Shown: in pieces, positions 14,196 to 21,934 of the stretch | How positions within the stretch are numbered: the first letter of the stretch is position 1 | How the letters are laid out: each line of letters begins with the position of its first letter | Source: Geothermobacter sp964501815 | GTDB taxonomy: Bacteria; Desulfobacterota; Desulfuromonadia; Desulfuromonadales; Geothermobacteraceae | Direction: 5' to 3' | DNA: 64,000 nt | Assembly (NCBI GenBank): GCA_964501815.1 | Contig: CAZCUR010000003.1 | Location: 11,683-75,682 of the forward strand | Translations under genes and position numbers: made by a program | The notes under the pieces: model-generated | Database searches by the model: none | What the model was told of the DNA's origin: nothing | Seen by the model: the letters and a program-made list of their open reading frames with translations, nothing else

Positions 14196-15581
14196 TCAGC
14201 TATGCTTGACCGGACGTGTGGCGGTTCCGGCCACGGCCACCGAGGCGGCGGCGTTGGCCGGCAGGCCCGATCCGCCGACATGGCGGGTCTGGAAGTCGGG
14301 GTAGGCTTCCATGCCGATCTCGCTGACATCGCAACCGATCAGTTCTTCTTCCTCATCCACCCGAATACCGACGGTGACCTTGAGGGCAAACCAGGCGATA
14401 GCGGTCGTCACCACCACAAAAGCTCCGGTCGCGGCGACACCGATCAGCTGGGTCAGAAAGCTCGCCTCGTCATTGGTGAAGGGGACTGCGAGCGTGCCCC
14501 AGATGCCGCAGACGAGGTGAACCGACAGGGCGCCGACCACGTCGTCGATTTTCAGCTTGTCGAAGAAGGGAACCGCGAGGACCACCAGGATGCCGCCGAC
14601 CGCGCCGATCAAAATGGCGGCCCCGAGGCTCGGGGTGTCGGGACCGGCGGTAATCGACACCAGGCCGGCCAGGGCGCCGTTCAGCGCCATGGTGACGTCA
14701 ACCTTCTTGTAGAGGATCTGGACCAGGGCCATGGCCGCGACCATGCCGCCGCAGGCGGCCATGTTGGTGTTGACCATGACGTTCGACATGCTGATGGCGC
14801 TGGCGGCATCTCCCAGGGCGAGAACCGAGCCGCCGTTGAAGCCGTACCAGCCCATCCAGAGAATGAAGGTACCGAGGGTGGCCAGCGGGATGTTGGAGCC
14901 CGGCAGGGGGTTGACGCGGCCGTCCTTGCCGTACTTGCCCTTGCGGGCGCCGAGAATGATGGCGCCGGTCAGGGCGGCCCAGCCTCCGACCGAGTGCACG
15001 ATGGTCGAACCGGCGAAATCGACGAAGCCCATCTCCGAGAGCCAGCCGCCGCCCCAGCCCCAGGAGCCCTGGATCGGGTAGATGAAGCCGGTCAGAATGA
15101 CGCAGAAAGCGAGGAAGGACCAGAGCTTGATCCGTTCGGCCACGCAGCCGGAAACCACTGAGCAGGCTGCGCCGCAGAAGACCATCTGGAAGAACCAGTC
15201 GGAGGCGGCGGCATAACCAGCCGAGTAGTCGCCGCCGACCGCGGCGGCATCGTCAGCAGCCCAGAGACCGAACGAGCCGATAAAGCCGCCGTCGACCCCA
15301 TCGTACATCAGGTTGTAGCCGACCAGGTAGAAGAGGATGCCGGCGATACCGAACAGGGCGATGTTCTTCAGGCAGATGGTCGCGACGTTTTTGGAGCGCA
15401 CCAGGCCCGACTCGAGCATGCCGAATCCCGCGGCCATCCACATGACCAGAATACCCATGACGAGGAAGGAAAAGGTATTGAGGATATAGGACATTTCGGA
15501 AACGGGCTCCTCCCCGGCCAGGGCCAGAGAGGGGATGAGAAGCGCGCCGATACCCAACAGACTGAACCAGAACTTTTTCAT
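14196..15581 (-). CDS. amtB: Ammonium transporter AmtB
   Basis: 461 residues. A signal sequence (MKKFWFSLLGIGALLIPSLALA) is followed by about eleven transmembrane segments. Pore features are visible: the conserved aspartate and first twin histidine in DFAGSTIVHSVGGWAAL, the second in ALSVHLVCGIWGTLAV, and FILWMGWYGFNGGS. The cytoplasmic tail (VDEEEELIGCDVSEIGMEAYPDF) is the PII-binding type. AGGAGAAAAA precedes the ATG at 15581. It follows glnB by 22 bases, the usual glnK-amtB arrangement, and is under the sigma-54 promoter and antitermination leader upstream of glnB. Confidence 0.96.
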   Translation of the reverse strand: MKKFWFSLLGIGALLIPSLALAGEEPVSEMSYILNTFSFLVMGILVMWMAAGFGMLESGLVRSKNVATICLKNIALFGIAGILFYLVGYNLMYDGVDGGFIGSFGLWAADDAAAVGGDYSAGYAAASDWFFQMVFCGAACSVVSGCVAERIKLWSFLAFCVILTGFIYPIQGSWGWGGGWLSEMGFVDFAGSTIVHSVGGWAALTGAIILGARKGKYGKDGRVNPLPGSNIPLATLGTFILWMGWYGFNGGSVLALGDAASAISMSNVMVNTNMAACGGMVAAMALVQILYKKVDVTMALNGALAGLVSITAGPDTPSLGAAILIGAVGGILVVLAVPFFDKLKIDDVVGALSVHLVCGIWGTLAVPFTNDEASFLTQLIGVAATGAFVVVTTAIAWFALKVTVGIRVDEEEELIGCDVSEIGMEAYPDFQTRHVGGSGLPANAAASVAVAGTATRPVKHS

Positions 15582-15603
15582 CGTTTTTCTCCTGATGGTT
15601 GTA

Positions 15604-15942
15604 TTACAGGGATGCGACCCCGGTTTCGCCGGTCCGCACCCGGACCGCCTGATCGACGTCAAGGACGAAAATCTTGCCGTCACCGATCCGCCCGGTGCAG
15701 GCGGCCTGCTGAACGGCCTCGATGACCTCGTTGACCTGGTCGTCGTCAACCACCAGGTCGAGTTTCACCTTGGGGAGAAAGTCGATCTGATACTCGGCGC
15801 CGCGGTAGAGTTCGGTATGCCCCTTCTGGCGCCCGAAGCCCCGCACTTCGCTGACCGTCATGCCGGCGATGCCCAGGTCGGTCAGGGCCGACTTGACGTC
15901 ATCGAGCTTAAACGGCTTGATGATGCATTCGATCTTTTTCAT
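15604..15942 (-). CDS. glnB: Nitrogen regulatory PII protein
   Basis: 112 residues, the standard PII length. Tyr51 in the T-loop (GHTELYRGAEYQIDFLPKVK), the uridylylation site of proteobacterial PII, is present, as are TGRIGDGKIFVLDV (B-loop, ATP binding) and the C-terminal VRTGETG. PII binds 2-oxoglutarate, ATP and ADP and controls AmtB; in other diazotrophs it also controls DraT/DraG. Because it is paired with amtB and sits in a nif island it could equally be called glnK. AGGAGCAGCC precedes the ATG at 15942. Confidence 0.95.
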   Translation of the reverse strand: MKKIECIIKPFKLDDVKSALTDLGIAGMTVSEVRGFGRQKGHTELYRGAEYQIDFLPKVKLDLVVDDDQVNEVIEAVQQAACTGRIGDGKIFVLDVDQAVRVRTGETGVASL

Positions 15943-15976
15943 GGCTGCTCCTTCTCTTTGTTGATGTAAGCGGACG

Positions 15977-16067
15977 AAAAAAAACGGTGCCCCGTGCCAC
16001 GCGCAGTTGCTGCGCGGGACGGGGCACCGTTGCCCTCGATCGTCATGGGAGCTGAACGCCTTTGTCC
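15977..16067 (-). promoter_or_regulatory. glnB-amtB leader: two hexaloop hairpins plus terminator (ANTAR/GnfR target)
   Basis: On the - strand: GGAC-[AAAGGC]-GTTC (16054-16067), then GGGC-[AACGGT]-GCCC (16022-16035), then a perfect 12-bp terminator stem ACGGTGCCCCGT/ACGGGGCACCGT (15984-15995 with 16019-16030) ending in eight T. Both loops are six bases with A1 and G4. The second hairpin consumes the first bases of the terminator 5' arm, so the two folds compete. This is the clearest of the leaders. Confidence 0.78.
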
Positions 16068-16124
16068 GGCTCGCTTCGATCCGTCTGTGTCGCCGGGTCT
16101 GGACCGGCGGATGCTTTTTGATTT

Positions 16125-16140
16125 AGCAGGAGCCGTGCCA
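16125..16140 (-). promoter_or_regulatory. Sigma-54 (-24/-12) promoter for glnB-amtB
   Basis: On the - strand TGGCACG-GCTC-CTGCT fits the RpoN consensus with one mismatch and correct GG-N10-GC spacing. Transcription would start near 16113 and enter the antitermination leader. The nifH promoter at 9896-9911 has the same TGGCACG-N4-CTGC form. Confidence 0.85.
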
Positions 16141-16221
16141 GGTGCTGAAACAGCCTGTCTTCAAGCTTTCACCGCTTTCGGCGCCCTCGGCGTTGCCTAA
16201 AAATTGAACACTGCCGGCTCC

Positions 16222-16242
16222 TGTGATGCTTTTTCGATCACA
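16222..16242. promoter_or_regulatory. 21-bp inverted repeat upstream of the glnB promoter
   Basis: TGTGAT-N9-ATCACA, overlapping the gnfK stop codon and lying about 85 bases upstream of the -24 element of the glnB promoter. The position suits an enhancer for a sigma-54 activator. The sequence does not match the NifA site TGT-N10-ACA, and no second copy was seen upstream of nifH, so the assignment is tentative. Confidence 0.3.
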
Positions 16243-17809
16243 TGGCACGCGGCAGGGCCAGCCGGAACCGCGCCCCCGCCCCCGGAGCACTCTTCAGCTC
16301 AAGGGAGCCACCATGCCCCTGAAGAATCTTGCGACAGAGGTAAAGCCCGAGCCCGGTCCCCTCTCCCTCCTTCTTGGTGCTGAAGAAGGGCTCGAAGATG
16401 CGCTCCTGAAGCGGCTCCGGTATGCCGGGACCGTCGTCGGCGACCTCGATGACGACCCAGTCTTTTTCGGCCCGCAGCACCAGTTCGATACAACCGCCCT
16501 GCCCCAGAGCCTGCATGGCGTTCTGCAGCAGGTTGATCAACACCTGGCGCAACTTGTTGCCGTCAGCCATGACCGCCGGCACCGGCTGGAGACGCTGCTT
16601 CAGCGTGATGGCGCGCTTGCGCAGCTCGTAGTGCAGCAGACGCAGCACATCCTCGACCAGATCGGCCGGCTCCACCGGTTTGAGCTGCGGCGCCTCTGGA
16701 CGGGAAAAGTCGAGCAGGCCCCCGGTCAGGGCGCGCAGCCGCTCAACCTCGCTGCCGATGCGCGCCACCAGGTCGCGCCCCTCCTCCCCCGGCAGTTCCC
16801 GCTCCAGCAGCTGCGCGGCATAGCCGATCACCGTCAGGGGGTTGTTGACCTCGTGGGCGATGCCGGCGGCCAACCGACCGATATCGGCCAGCTTTTCCGT
16901 CTGCAGTCGCTGGTCGAGCAGGCGGCGGAACTCGGTGAGGTCCTCGACCACCACCAGCACGCCGACCGTCCGGCCTTCCTCCCGCAACGGCAGCACCTGG
17001 CGCTTCTGGAAACGCAGCTGGCCGCGCAGGTTGCGATGCGGCAGTTCCAGCACCCCCGGACTGCCGCCGCCGGCCACCTGGCGCAGCAGGGCCTCGAAGT
17101 CGCGCCCATGCAGATGCGGGAAGAGCTCGAACAGCTCCCGGCCGATCACCTCATAGGCCGGTCTGCCGCTCAGGCGCTCCATGGCGGGGTTCCAGCTGGT
17201 GACCACCAGGTTGGTATCCAGGGTGTAGATGCCGAGGTTGACGTGACGGAGAATCTGGCGGTTGAGCTGGTCAAGACGACGCTTGTCGGCGCTGGTCTTG
17301 TCGAGGGAGACGAGCAGGCGCTCGTTTTCCAGGGCGATGGCGGCCAGGCCGGCAAAGGCGGCCAGGCGCCTGACATCATCCTGGTCAAAGGCATCCGGAC
17401 GGCGGCTTTCGACGTTGAAGACCCCGATCAGCCGACCATGGGCCGTGAGCGGCACCGCCAACTCGCTGCGCGCCCCCTCGATGCCGCCCAGATAACCGGG
17501 CTCGCCCCTGACATCGGCCACCAGGACCGGCTCGCCATTGGCGGCGACCCGACCCATGATCCCCTCGCCGACACGGATGCGCAGCTGTTCGGCTTCGGCC
17601 GGATAGCCGTAGGAGGCGACGGTGACCAGCTCGCCGCTCTCCTCGTCCAGCAGGCGGATGATGGCATTGTCGAAGCCGAACACCCCCTGGGCCAGTTCGA
17701 GAATGCGACGCAACAACTCCGCCGAGGACGCCTCAAAGGCCAGGCTGCGGCCGATCTCGAGCTGGGCGTCGAGCAAACGCCGGTCCTTGTCCCGTGTCCT
17801 CATCGCCAT
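16238..17809 (-). CDS. gnfK: Sensor histidine kinase GnfK-like (GAF-PAS-HisKA-HATPase)
   Basis: 523 residues, no membrane segment, so cytoplasmic. A GAF domain spans about residues 20-165 (FGFDNAIIRLLDEESGELVTVASYGY, LIGVFNVESRRPDAF), a PAS domain about 180-290 (LGIYTLDTNLVVTSWNPAMERLSG), then HisKA with His319 in GRLAAGIAHEVNNPLTVIGY, the N box (RQVLINLLQNAMQAL), G1 (VADDGPGIPE) and G2 (GEGTGLGLYL). The start overlaps the stop of the ANTAR response regulator by one base (TGATG), so the two are a pair. In Geobacter sulfurreducens GnfK phosphorylates the antiterminator GnfR under nitrogen limitation. The name here rests on architecture and context. Confidence 0.8.
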   Translation of the reverse strand: MAMRTRDKDRRLLDAQLEIGRSLAFEASSAELLRRILELAQGVFGFDNAIIRLLDEESGELVTVASYGYPAEAEQLRIRVGEGIMGRVAANGEPVLVADVRGEPGYLGGIEGARSELAVPLTAHGRLIGVFNVESRRPDAFDQDDVRRLAAFAGLAAIALENERLLVSLDKTSADKRRLDQLNRQILRHVNLGIYTLDTNLVVTSWNPAMERLSGRPAYEVIGRELFELFPHLHGRDFEALLRQVAGGGSPGVLELPHRNLRGQLRFQKRQVLPLREEGRTVGVLVVVEDLTEFRRLLDQRLQTEKLADIGRLAAGIAHEVNNPLTVIGYAAQLLERELPGEEGRDLVARIGSEVERLRALTGGLLDFSRPEAPQLKPVEPADLVEDVLRLLHYELRKRAITLKQRLQPVPAVMADGNKLRQVLINLLQNAMQALGQGGCIELVLRAEKDWVVIEVADDGPGIPEPLQERIFEPFFSTKKEGEGTGLGLYLCRKILQGHGGSLELKSAPGAGARFRLALPRAM

Positions 17810-18372
17810 CAGCCCTCGGCCAGCAGCACCGCCTCGGCGACCTCGCGCAGGCTCTTGCGCCGGTCCATGGCCAGCTTCTGCAGCTTGCGGTAGGCCTCCG
17901 CCTCGCTCAGTCCACGGCCCATGAGCACCCCCTTGGCCCGGTCGACCAGCTTGCGCGTCTCCAGGGCCTGCTTCAGACGCTCGTTCTCCTCGCGCAGCTG
18001 ATGCAGCTCCATGAACTGGTGCATGGCCAGCTCCAGCGTCACCCGCAGCTGGTCGGGGTCGAAGGGTTTGAGCAGGTAATGGCTGATTCCGGCTTCGCGC
18101 GCCCGGGCAATGGTGTCGGCATCGCGGGTTGCGGTCAGCAGAACGATGGGGAGGGGGCGTTCCCTGATTAATTTTTCAGCAACACTGACGCCGTCCATGC
18201 CGGGCATGGAGACGTCCAGAATGGCGGCCAGCGGTTTTTCCGCCAGGCCGAGGGCCAGGGCCTGGGTGCCGCTTTCCCCTTCCAGAATGCTGTCAAAACC
18301 GTAGCTTGCAACCGCTTCACGCACCTGGCGCCGAATCAGCGGCTCGTCATCCGCGATCAGACAAGATGTCAT
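17809..18372 (-). CDS. gnfR: ANTAR-domain response regulator GnfR-like (transcription antiterminator)
   Basis: 187 residues. Receiver domain at about 1-115 with the phospho-acceptor Asp53 in ILDVSMPGMDG, the acidic pair IADDEP and the lysine in YLLKPF. A short coiled linker (LHQLREENERLKQALETRK) leads to a C-terminal ANTAR domain (LVDRAKGVLMGRGLSEAEAYRKLQKLAMDRRKSLREVAEAVL). ANTAR proteins bind paired hexaloop RNA hairpins and prevent terminator formation. Such hairpins are present in the nifB, nifH and glnB leaders of this window. GGAGG precedes the ATG at 18372. A gap of 63 bases separates it from the arginase gene upstream. Confidence 0.88.
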   Translation of the reverse strand: MTSCLIADDEPLIRRQVREAVASYGFDSILEGESGTQALALGLAEKPLAAILDVSMPGMDGVSVAEKLIRERPLPIVLLTATRDADTIARAREAGISHYLLKPFDPDQLRVTLELAMHQFMELHQLREENERLKQALETRKLVDRAKGVLMGRGLSEAEAYRKLQKLAMDRRKSLREVAEAVLLAEG

Positions 18373-18435
18373 CCTGCACCTCCGAATCTTTGAAATCCGA
18401 TTCGAAACAGTGCAGAAGGGATGCCAGCCAGACAG

Positions 18436-19323
18436 CTAGAGTATGCGCTGGCCGAAGGCGGAGGCGGCCAGGGAGACCGCCAGGCGAGCGGTGCGGTTAC
18501 GCTCATCAAGGATGGGGTTGATTTCGACGATGTCGAGGGCGGCGAGCTTGCCGGTATCGGCGAGCATCTCCATCACCAGCTGGGCTTCGCGGTAGCTCAG
18601 TCCCCCCGGCACCGGCGTGCCGACCCCGGGGGCTTCGCGCGGATCGATGGCATCGACATCGAGACTGACATGGATGCGGTCGTGCCCGGCGAGATGCTCC
18701 AGGGCCTCGGACATGACCGTTCCCATGCCGCGCTCGTCGATATCCCGCATGGTCAGCACCCGGATACCGCTGGTGCGCAGGCGCTCCTTTTCGGCCGGGT
18801 CAAGATCGCGGATGCCGAGCAGAACAACATTTTCAGGATCGATGCGGCGGCTGCCGATGCCGGTCATCTCCGGCGGACCGTCCCCCATCAGGGCCGCCAG
18901 CGGCATGCCGTGGACGTTGCCCGAGGGCGAAGTCTGGGGCGTATTGAAATCGCCGTGGGCGTCGATCCAGAGCAAGCCGGCCGGCCGGTGTTCGATGGTG
19001 GCGGCCACCGTGCCGGCGGCGATGGAATGGTCGCCGCCCAGCGCCACGGGGACGGCGCCGTCGGCGTGGGCCTGCAGGCAGGCCCGGTACAGAGCGTTGC
19101 AGACCTGCGCGATCGCCGTCAGGTAGCAGCGGGGGTCGGCCGGGTCGAGGCTGTCGCGCACCGGAGCCGGCAGGTTGCCGGCGTCGACCACCTGGTGTCC
19201 GAGCCGGCGCAGGGCGCCGGACAGCCCGGCATAGCGCAGTGCGCCGGGACCGAGATCGACACCGCGCTGGTCCTGTCCCAGGTCCATCGGCACCCCGATA
19301 ATCTGCACCTTGCGTTGCGGCAT
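18436..19323 (-). CDS. rocF: Arginase (arginine to ornithine plus urea)
   Basis: 295 residues of the ureohydrolase family. The three manganese-binding motifs are visible: GGDHSIA, WIDAHGDFNTP and SLDVDAIDP, plus the substrate-loop SPSGNVHGMPLAAL characteristic of arginase rather than agmatinase. It lies four bases after the LOR/SDH-type gene on the same strand, so arginine would be broken down to ornithine and then by its partner. Placement just upstream of gnfR-gnfK suggests use as a nitrogen-salvage route, although no urease was seen here. Confidence 0.92.
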   Translation of the reverse strand: MPQRKVQIIGVPMDLGQDQRGVDLGPGALRYAGLSGALRRLGHQVVDAGNLPAPVRDSLDPADPRCYLTAIAQVCNALYRACLQAHADGAVPVALGGDHSIAAGTVAATIEHRPAGLLWIDAHGDFNTPQTSPSGNVHGMPLAALMGDGPPEMTGIGSRRIDPENVVLLGIRDLDPAEKERLRTSGIRVLTMRDIDERGMGTVMSEALEHLAGHDRIHVSLDVDAIDPREAPGVGTPVPGGLSYREAQLVMEMLADTGKLAALDIVEINPILDERNRTARLAVSLAASAFGQRIL

Positions 19324-19327
19324 GAGG

Positions 19328-20422
19328 TCAGTCCTTGAGATTGTTCCAGAGATTGACCATGAAATCCTGCACGTTGGTCAGGATCGCCTGGGCCTGGGCC
19401 GAGCCGCGGTTGGCCAGCTTGTCGGCGGAAAATTCGGCCATATCGACGATATAGAAGAAGACCGGACGGACACGGCCGTCCTCTTCCACCCGGTAACTGG
19501 GGACCATGTTGCCGAAGGCGATGGAGTGCAGCTGGGTCGCCAGCGCCATGACCACCGTCGCCTTGCGCGCGTGTACCCGCATGGCGTCCTGGGCCTCATA
19601 AACGTTGGCGATAACTTCCGGCAACGGCCCGTCGTCGCGGATGGAACCGGCCAGAACGTAAGGGACTTTCTGCTTCTCGCAGGCGTAGATGATGCCGTCC
19701 TGTATCTTCAGTTCCTCGATGGCGGCGGCGATGGAGCCGGCCCGGCGCACCTCGTTGAGGACGTCGAGATGGTTGTAGTGCCCCAGCGGCTGCAGCTCCT
19801 GGCTGTAGATGTTCTGTCCCAGGCCGGTGCGAAAATAGCCCGCTTCGAGATCATGAGTCGCCAGAGCGTTGCCGGCCAGCAGGGCGTGGCAGTAGCCGTT
19901 CTCGATCAGCCCCTGCATCGCCGCGCGGCTGTCCTGGTCGAAGGCGACCGCCGGGCCGAGAACCCAGACGATGTAGCCATGGTCCCGGTCGTGGCGCAGC
20001 ACCTGGTAGAGTTCGTCGTAGCTGCGCGAAAAGGGGGTTTCGCGCGTGCCCCGGGTGCGGAAGGCGAACTTGTCGCTGGCGGCCTGCTCGGCGGAGATAA
20101 ATCCCTCGGTGTGGACATAGATGCCTTCCTCGCCGTTCTCCGTGCGTCCGACCACCACCTGCTGGCCCTTTTTCACCCGGCGCGCCTCGACCACCTCCAG
20201 GCGATCGCCGTCCAGCACCAGCACCGAATCCATGCGGCTTTCCGGCGCCAGAACCCAGCGGCCGCCGCCCAGATGGACATACTCGGGGTAGTTGGAGGTG
20301 CCGTGAAAGTTGCGCGGCACCACGCCGTCGGCCGGCGCCGGTTCGGTGCTGACCACCGGGGCGTTGGCCAGTTCGGGTCTGGAAAAATCAGGGTGACGGT
20401 AAGGCGGGATCAGTTCGGACAT
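19328..20422 (-). CDS. LOR/SDH-domain protein (TIGR00300 type), probable ornithine cyclodeaminase
   Basis: 364 residues. The sequence matches the archaeal/cyanobacterial LOR/SDH family: GVVPRNFHGTSNYPEYVHLGG early, a Rossmann-like region, FRTGLGQNIYSQELQPLGHYNH in the middle and VPYVLAGSIRDDGPLPEVI near the C-terminus. Members of this group (the methanogen ornithine cyclodeaminase and the C-terminal domain of cyanobacterial ArgZ/AgrE) turn ornithine into proline and ammonia. The direct pairing with arginase supports that reaction. The product would be ammonium plus proline from arginine. The start at 20422 opens the operon. Confidence 0.75.
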   Translation of the reverse strand: MSELIPPYRHPDFSRPELANAPVVSTEPAPADGVVPRNFHGTSNYPEYVHLGGGRWVLAPESRMDSVLVLDGDRLEVVEARRVKKGQQVVVGRTENGEEGIYVHTEGFISAEQAASDKFAFRTRGTRETPFSRSYDELYQVLRHDRDHGYIVWVLGPAVAFDQDSRAAMQGLIENGYCHALLAGNALATHDLEAGYFRTGLGQNIYSQELQPLGHYNHLDVLNEVRRAGSIAAAIEELKIQDGIIYACEKQKVPYVLAGSIRDDGPLPEVIANVYEAQDAMRVHARKATVVMALATQLHSIAFGNMVPSYRVEEDGRVRPVFFYIVDMAEFSADKLANRGSAQAQAILTNVQDFMVNLWNNLKD

Positions 20423-20495
20423 ACGGCCTCCAAAAACGGGTGTTTGGCCAGACTATATCAAATTTTTCCGCTACCGTCCCGGCCTTTTGCGCCTC

Positions 20496-20524
20496 TTGGG
20501 GTCGGCGCCGATCCGGTCTATAAT
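20496..20524 (+). promoter_or_regulatory. Sigma-70 type promoter before bioA
   Basis: TTGGGG (20496-20501), a 17-base spacer and a perfect TATAAT (20519-20524). The predicted start point near 20531 is only about ten bases before the ATG used for bioA, so the mRNA would be nearly leaderless; no ribosome-binding site is visible. Confidence 0.5.
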
Positions 20525-20540
20525 GCCTTCCATGATATCC

Positions 20541-21833
20541 ATGAAGAAAACCGATTACGACAGCCTGCTCGCCTTCGACCGCGAGCATATCTGGCATCCC
20601 TATGCCGCCATGAACAGCGACCTGCCGGTCTATCCGGTGGTCTCGGCATCCGGGGTGCGTCTGAAGCTCGCCGACGGCCGTGAACTGATCGACGGCATGG
20701 CCAGCTGGTGGTCGGCCATCCACGGCTACAACGTGCCGGAACTCAACGCCGCCGCCACCCGGCAGCTGGAGCACATGGCGCACGTGATGTTCGGCGGCCT
20801 GACCCACCCGCCGGCGGTCGAGCTGGCGCGTCTGCTCATCGAGCTGACCCCCAAACCACTGCAGCATGTCTTTTTCGCCGACTCCGGTTCAGTCTCGGTT
20901 GAGGTCGCCATCAAGATGGCGCTGCAGTACTGGTACAGCCGCGGCCGGCCGGAAAAGCACCGGCTGCTGACCATCCGCAACGGCTACCACGGCGACACCT
21001 TCGGCGCCATGGCGGTCTGCGACCCCGACACCGGCATGCACTCCATCTGGAAGGGGATTCTGCCGCGGCATCTGTTCGCGCCGGCGCCCCAAAGCCGCAC
21101 CGACGCCGACTGGCATGACGAGGATATCCGTGAACTCGAAGCGCTGGCGGCAAAGCACAGCAGCGAACTGGCCGCCGTCATTCTGGAGCCGGTGGTTCAG
21201 GGAGCCGGCGGCATGCGTTTCTATGCTCCGGAATACCTGCGTCGGGTGCGGGCCATCTGCGACCGTTATGGGCTTTTGCTCATCGCCGATGAAATCGCCA
21301 CCGGCTTCGGCCGCACCGGCCGGATGTTCGCCTGCGAGCATGCCGGTATCAGTCCCGACATTCTCTGTGTCGGCAAGGCCCTGACCGGCGGCTACCTGAC
21401 TCTTGCGGCCACCCTGGCCACCACCGAGGTGGCCGAGACAATCTCCCGGGGCGAGCCGGGTGTTTTCATGCACGGCCCGACCTTCATGGGCAATCCGCTT
21501 GCCTGCAGCATCGCCGCCGCCAGCATCCGCCTGCTGCTGTCCAGTCCATGGCAGGAGCGCATCCAGACTCTGGGACAGGGGCTGAAACGGGGCCTGGCCC
21601 CCTGCCGGGAGCTGCCCGGCGTTCGGGATGTGCGTGTTCTTGGCGGCATCGGCGTGGTGGAGCTGAAACAGCCGGTTCCGATGCGCACCATCGTGCCGCA
21701 ATTCGTCAAGGAAGGGGTCTGGGTGCGCCCCTTTGGCCGCCTGGTCTATCTGATGCCCCCCTATGTCATCAGCGGCGAAGATTTGGCCCATCTGACCCAG
21801 GCCGTCTTTCGGACCCTGGCTGAACAGGGATGA
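20541..21833 (+). CDS. bioA: Adenosylmethionine-8-amino-7-oxononanoate aminotransferase
   Basis: 430 residues. BioA makes 7,8-diaminopelargonate in biotin synthesis, using SAM as amino donor. Visible: HIWHPYAAM and WWSAIHGYN at the SAM/KAPA site, FFADSGSVSVEVAIKMALQYW, the PLP region LLIADEIATGFGRTGRMFA, and the PLP-lysine context DILCVGKALTGGYLTLAATL. Starts at 20523, 20532 and 20541 are all possible; MKKTDYDSLLAFDREHIW at 20541 fits the family best. It stands alone: no other bio gene is in the window. Confidence 0.93.
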   Translation: MKKTDYDSLLAFDREHIWHPYAAMNSDLPVYPVVSASGVRLKLADGRELIDGMASWWSAIHGYNVPELNAAATRQLEHMAHVMFGGLTHPPAVELARLLIELTPKPLQHVFFADSGSVSVEVAIKMALQYWYSRGRPEKHRLLTIRNGYHGDTFGAMAVCDPDTGMHSIWKGILPRHLFAPAPQSRTDADWHDEDIRELEALAAKHSSELAAVILEPVVQGAGGMRFYAPEYLRRVRAICDRYGLLLIADEIATGFGRTGRMFACEHAGISPDILCVGKALTGGYLTLAATLATTEVAETISRGEPGVFMHGPTFMGNPLACSIAAASIRLLLSSPWQERIQTLGQGLKRGLAPCRELPGVRDVRVLGGIGVVELKQPVPMRTIVPQFVKEGVWVRPFGRLVYLMPPYVISGEDLAHLTQAVFRTLAEQG

Positions 21834-21934
21834 AGCCTGGCGAGCACCGCCCCTTCTGCTATGCTTGAATCAACTGCAACGACCACCTCCCGGACGGGTT
21901 GACCTTCCGCCGGGACTGGAAATTCCGGTCCACT

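Noticed and set aside
15994..16200. 68-codon + strand open frame opposite the glnB leader
   Set aside because: It reads through the terminator stem and promoter and has no ribosome site.
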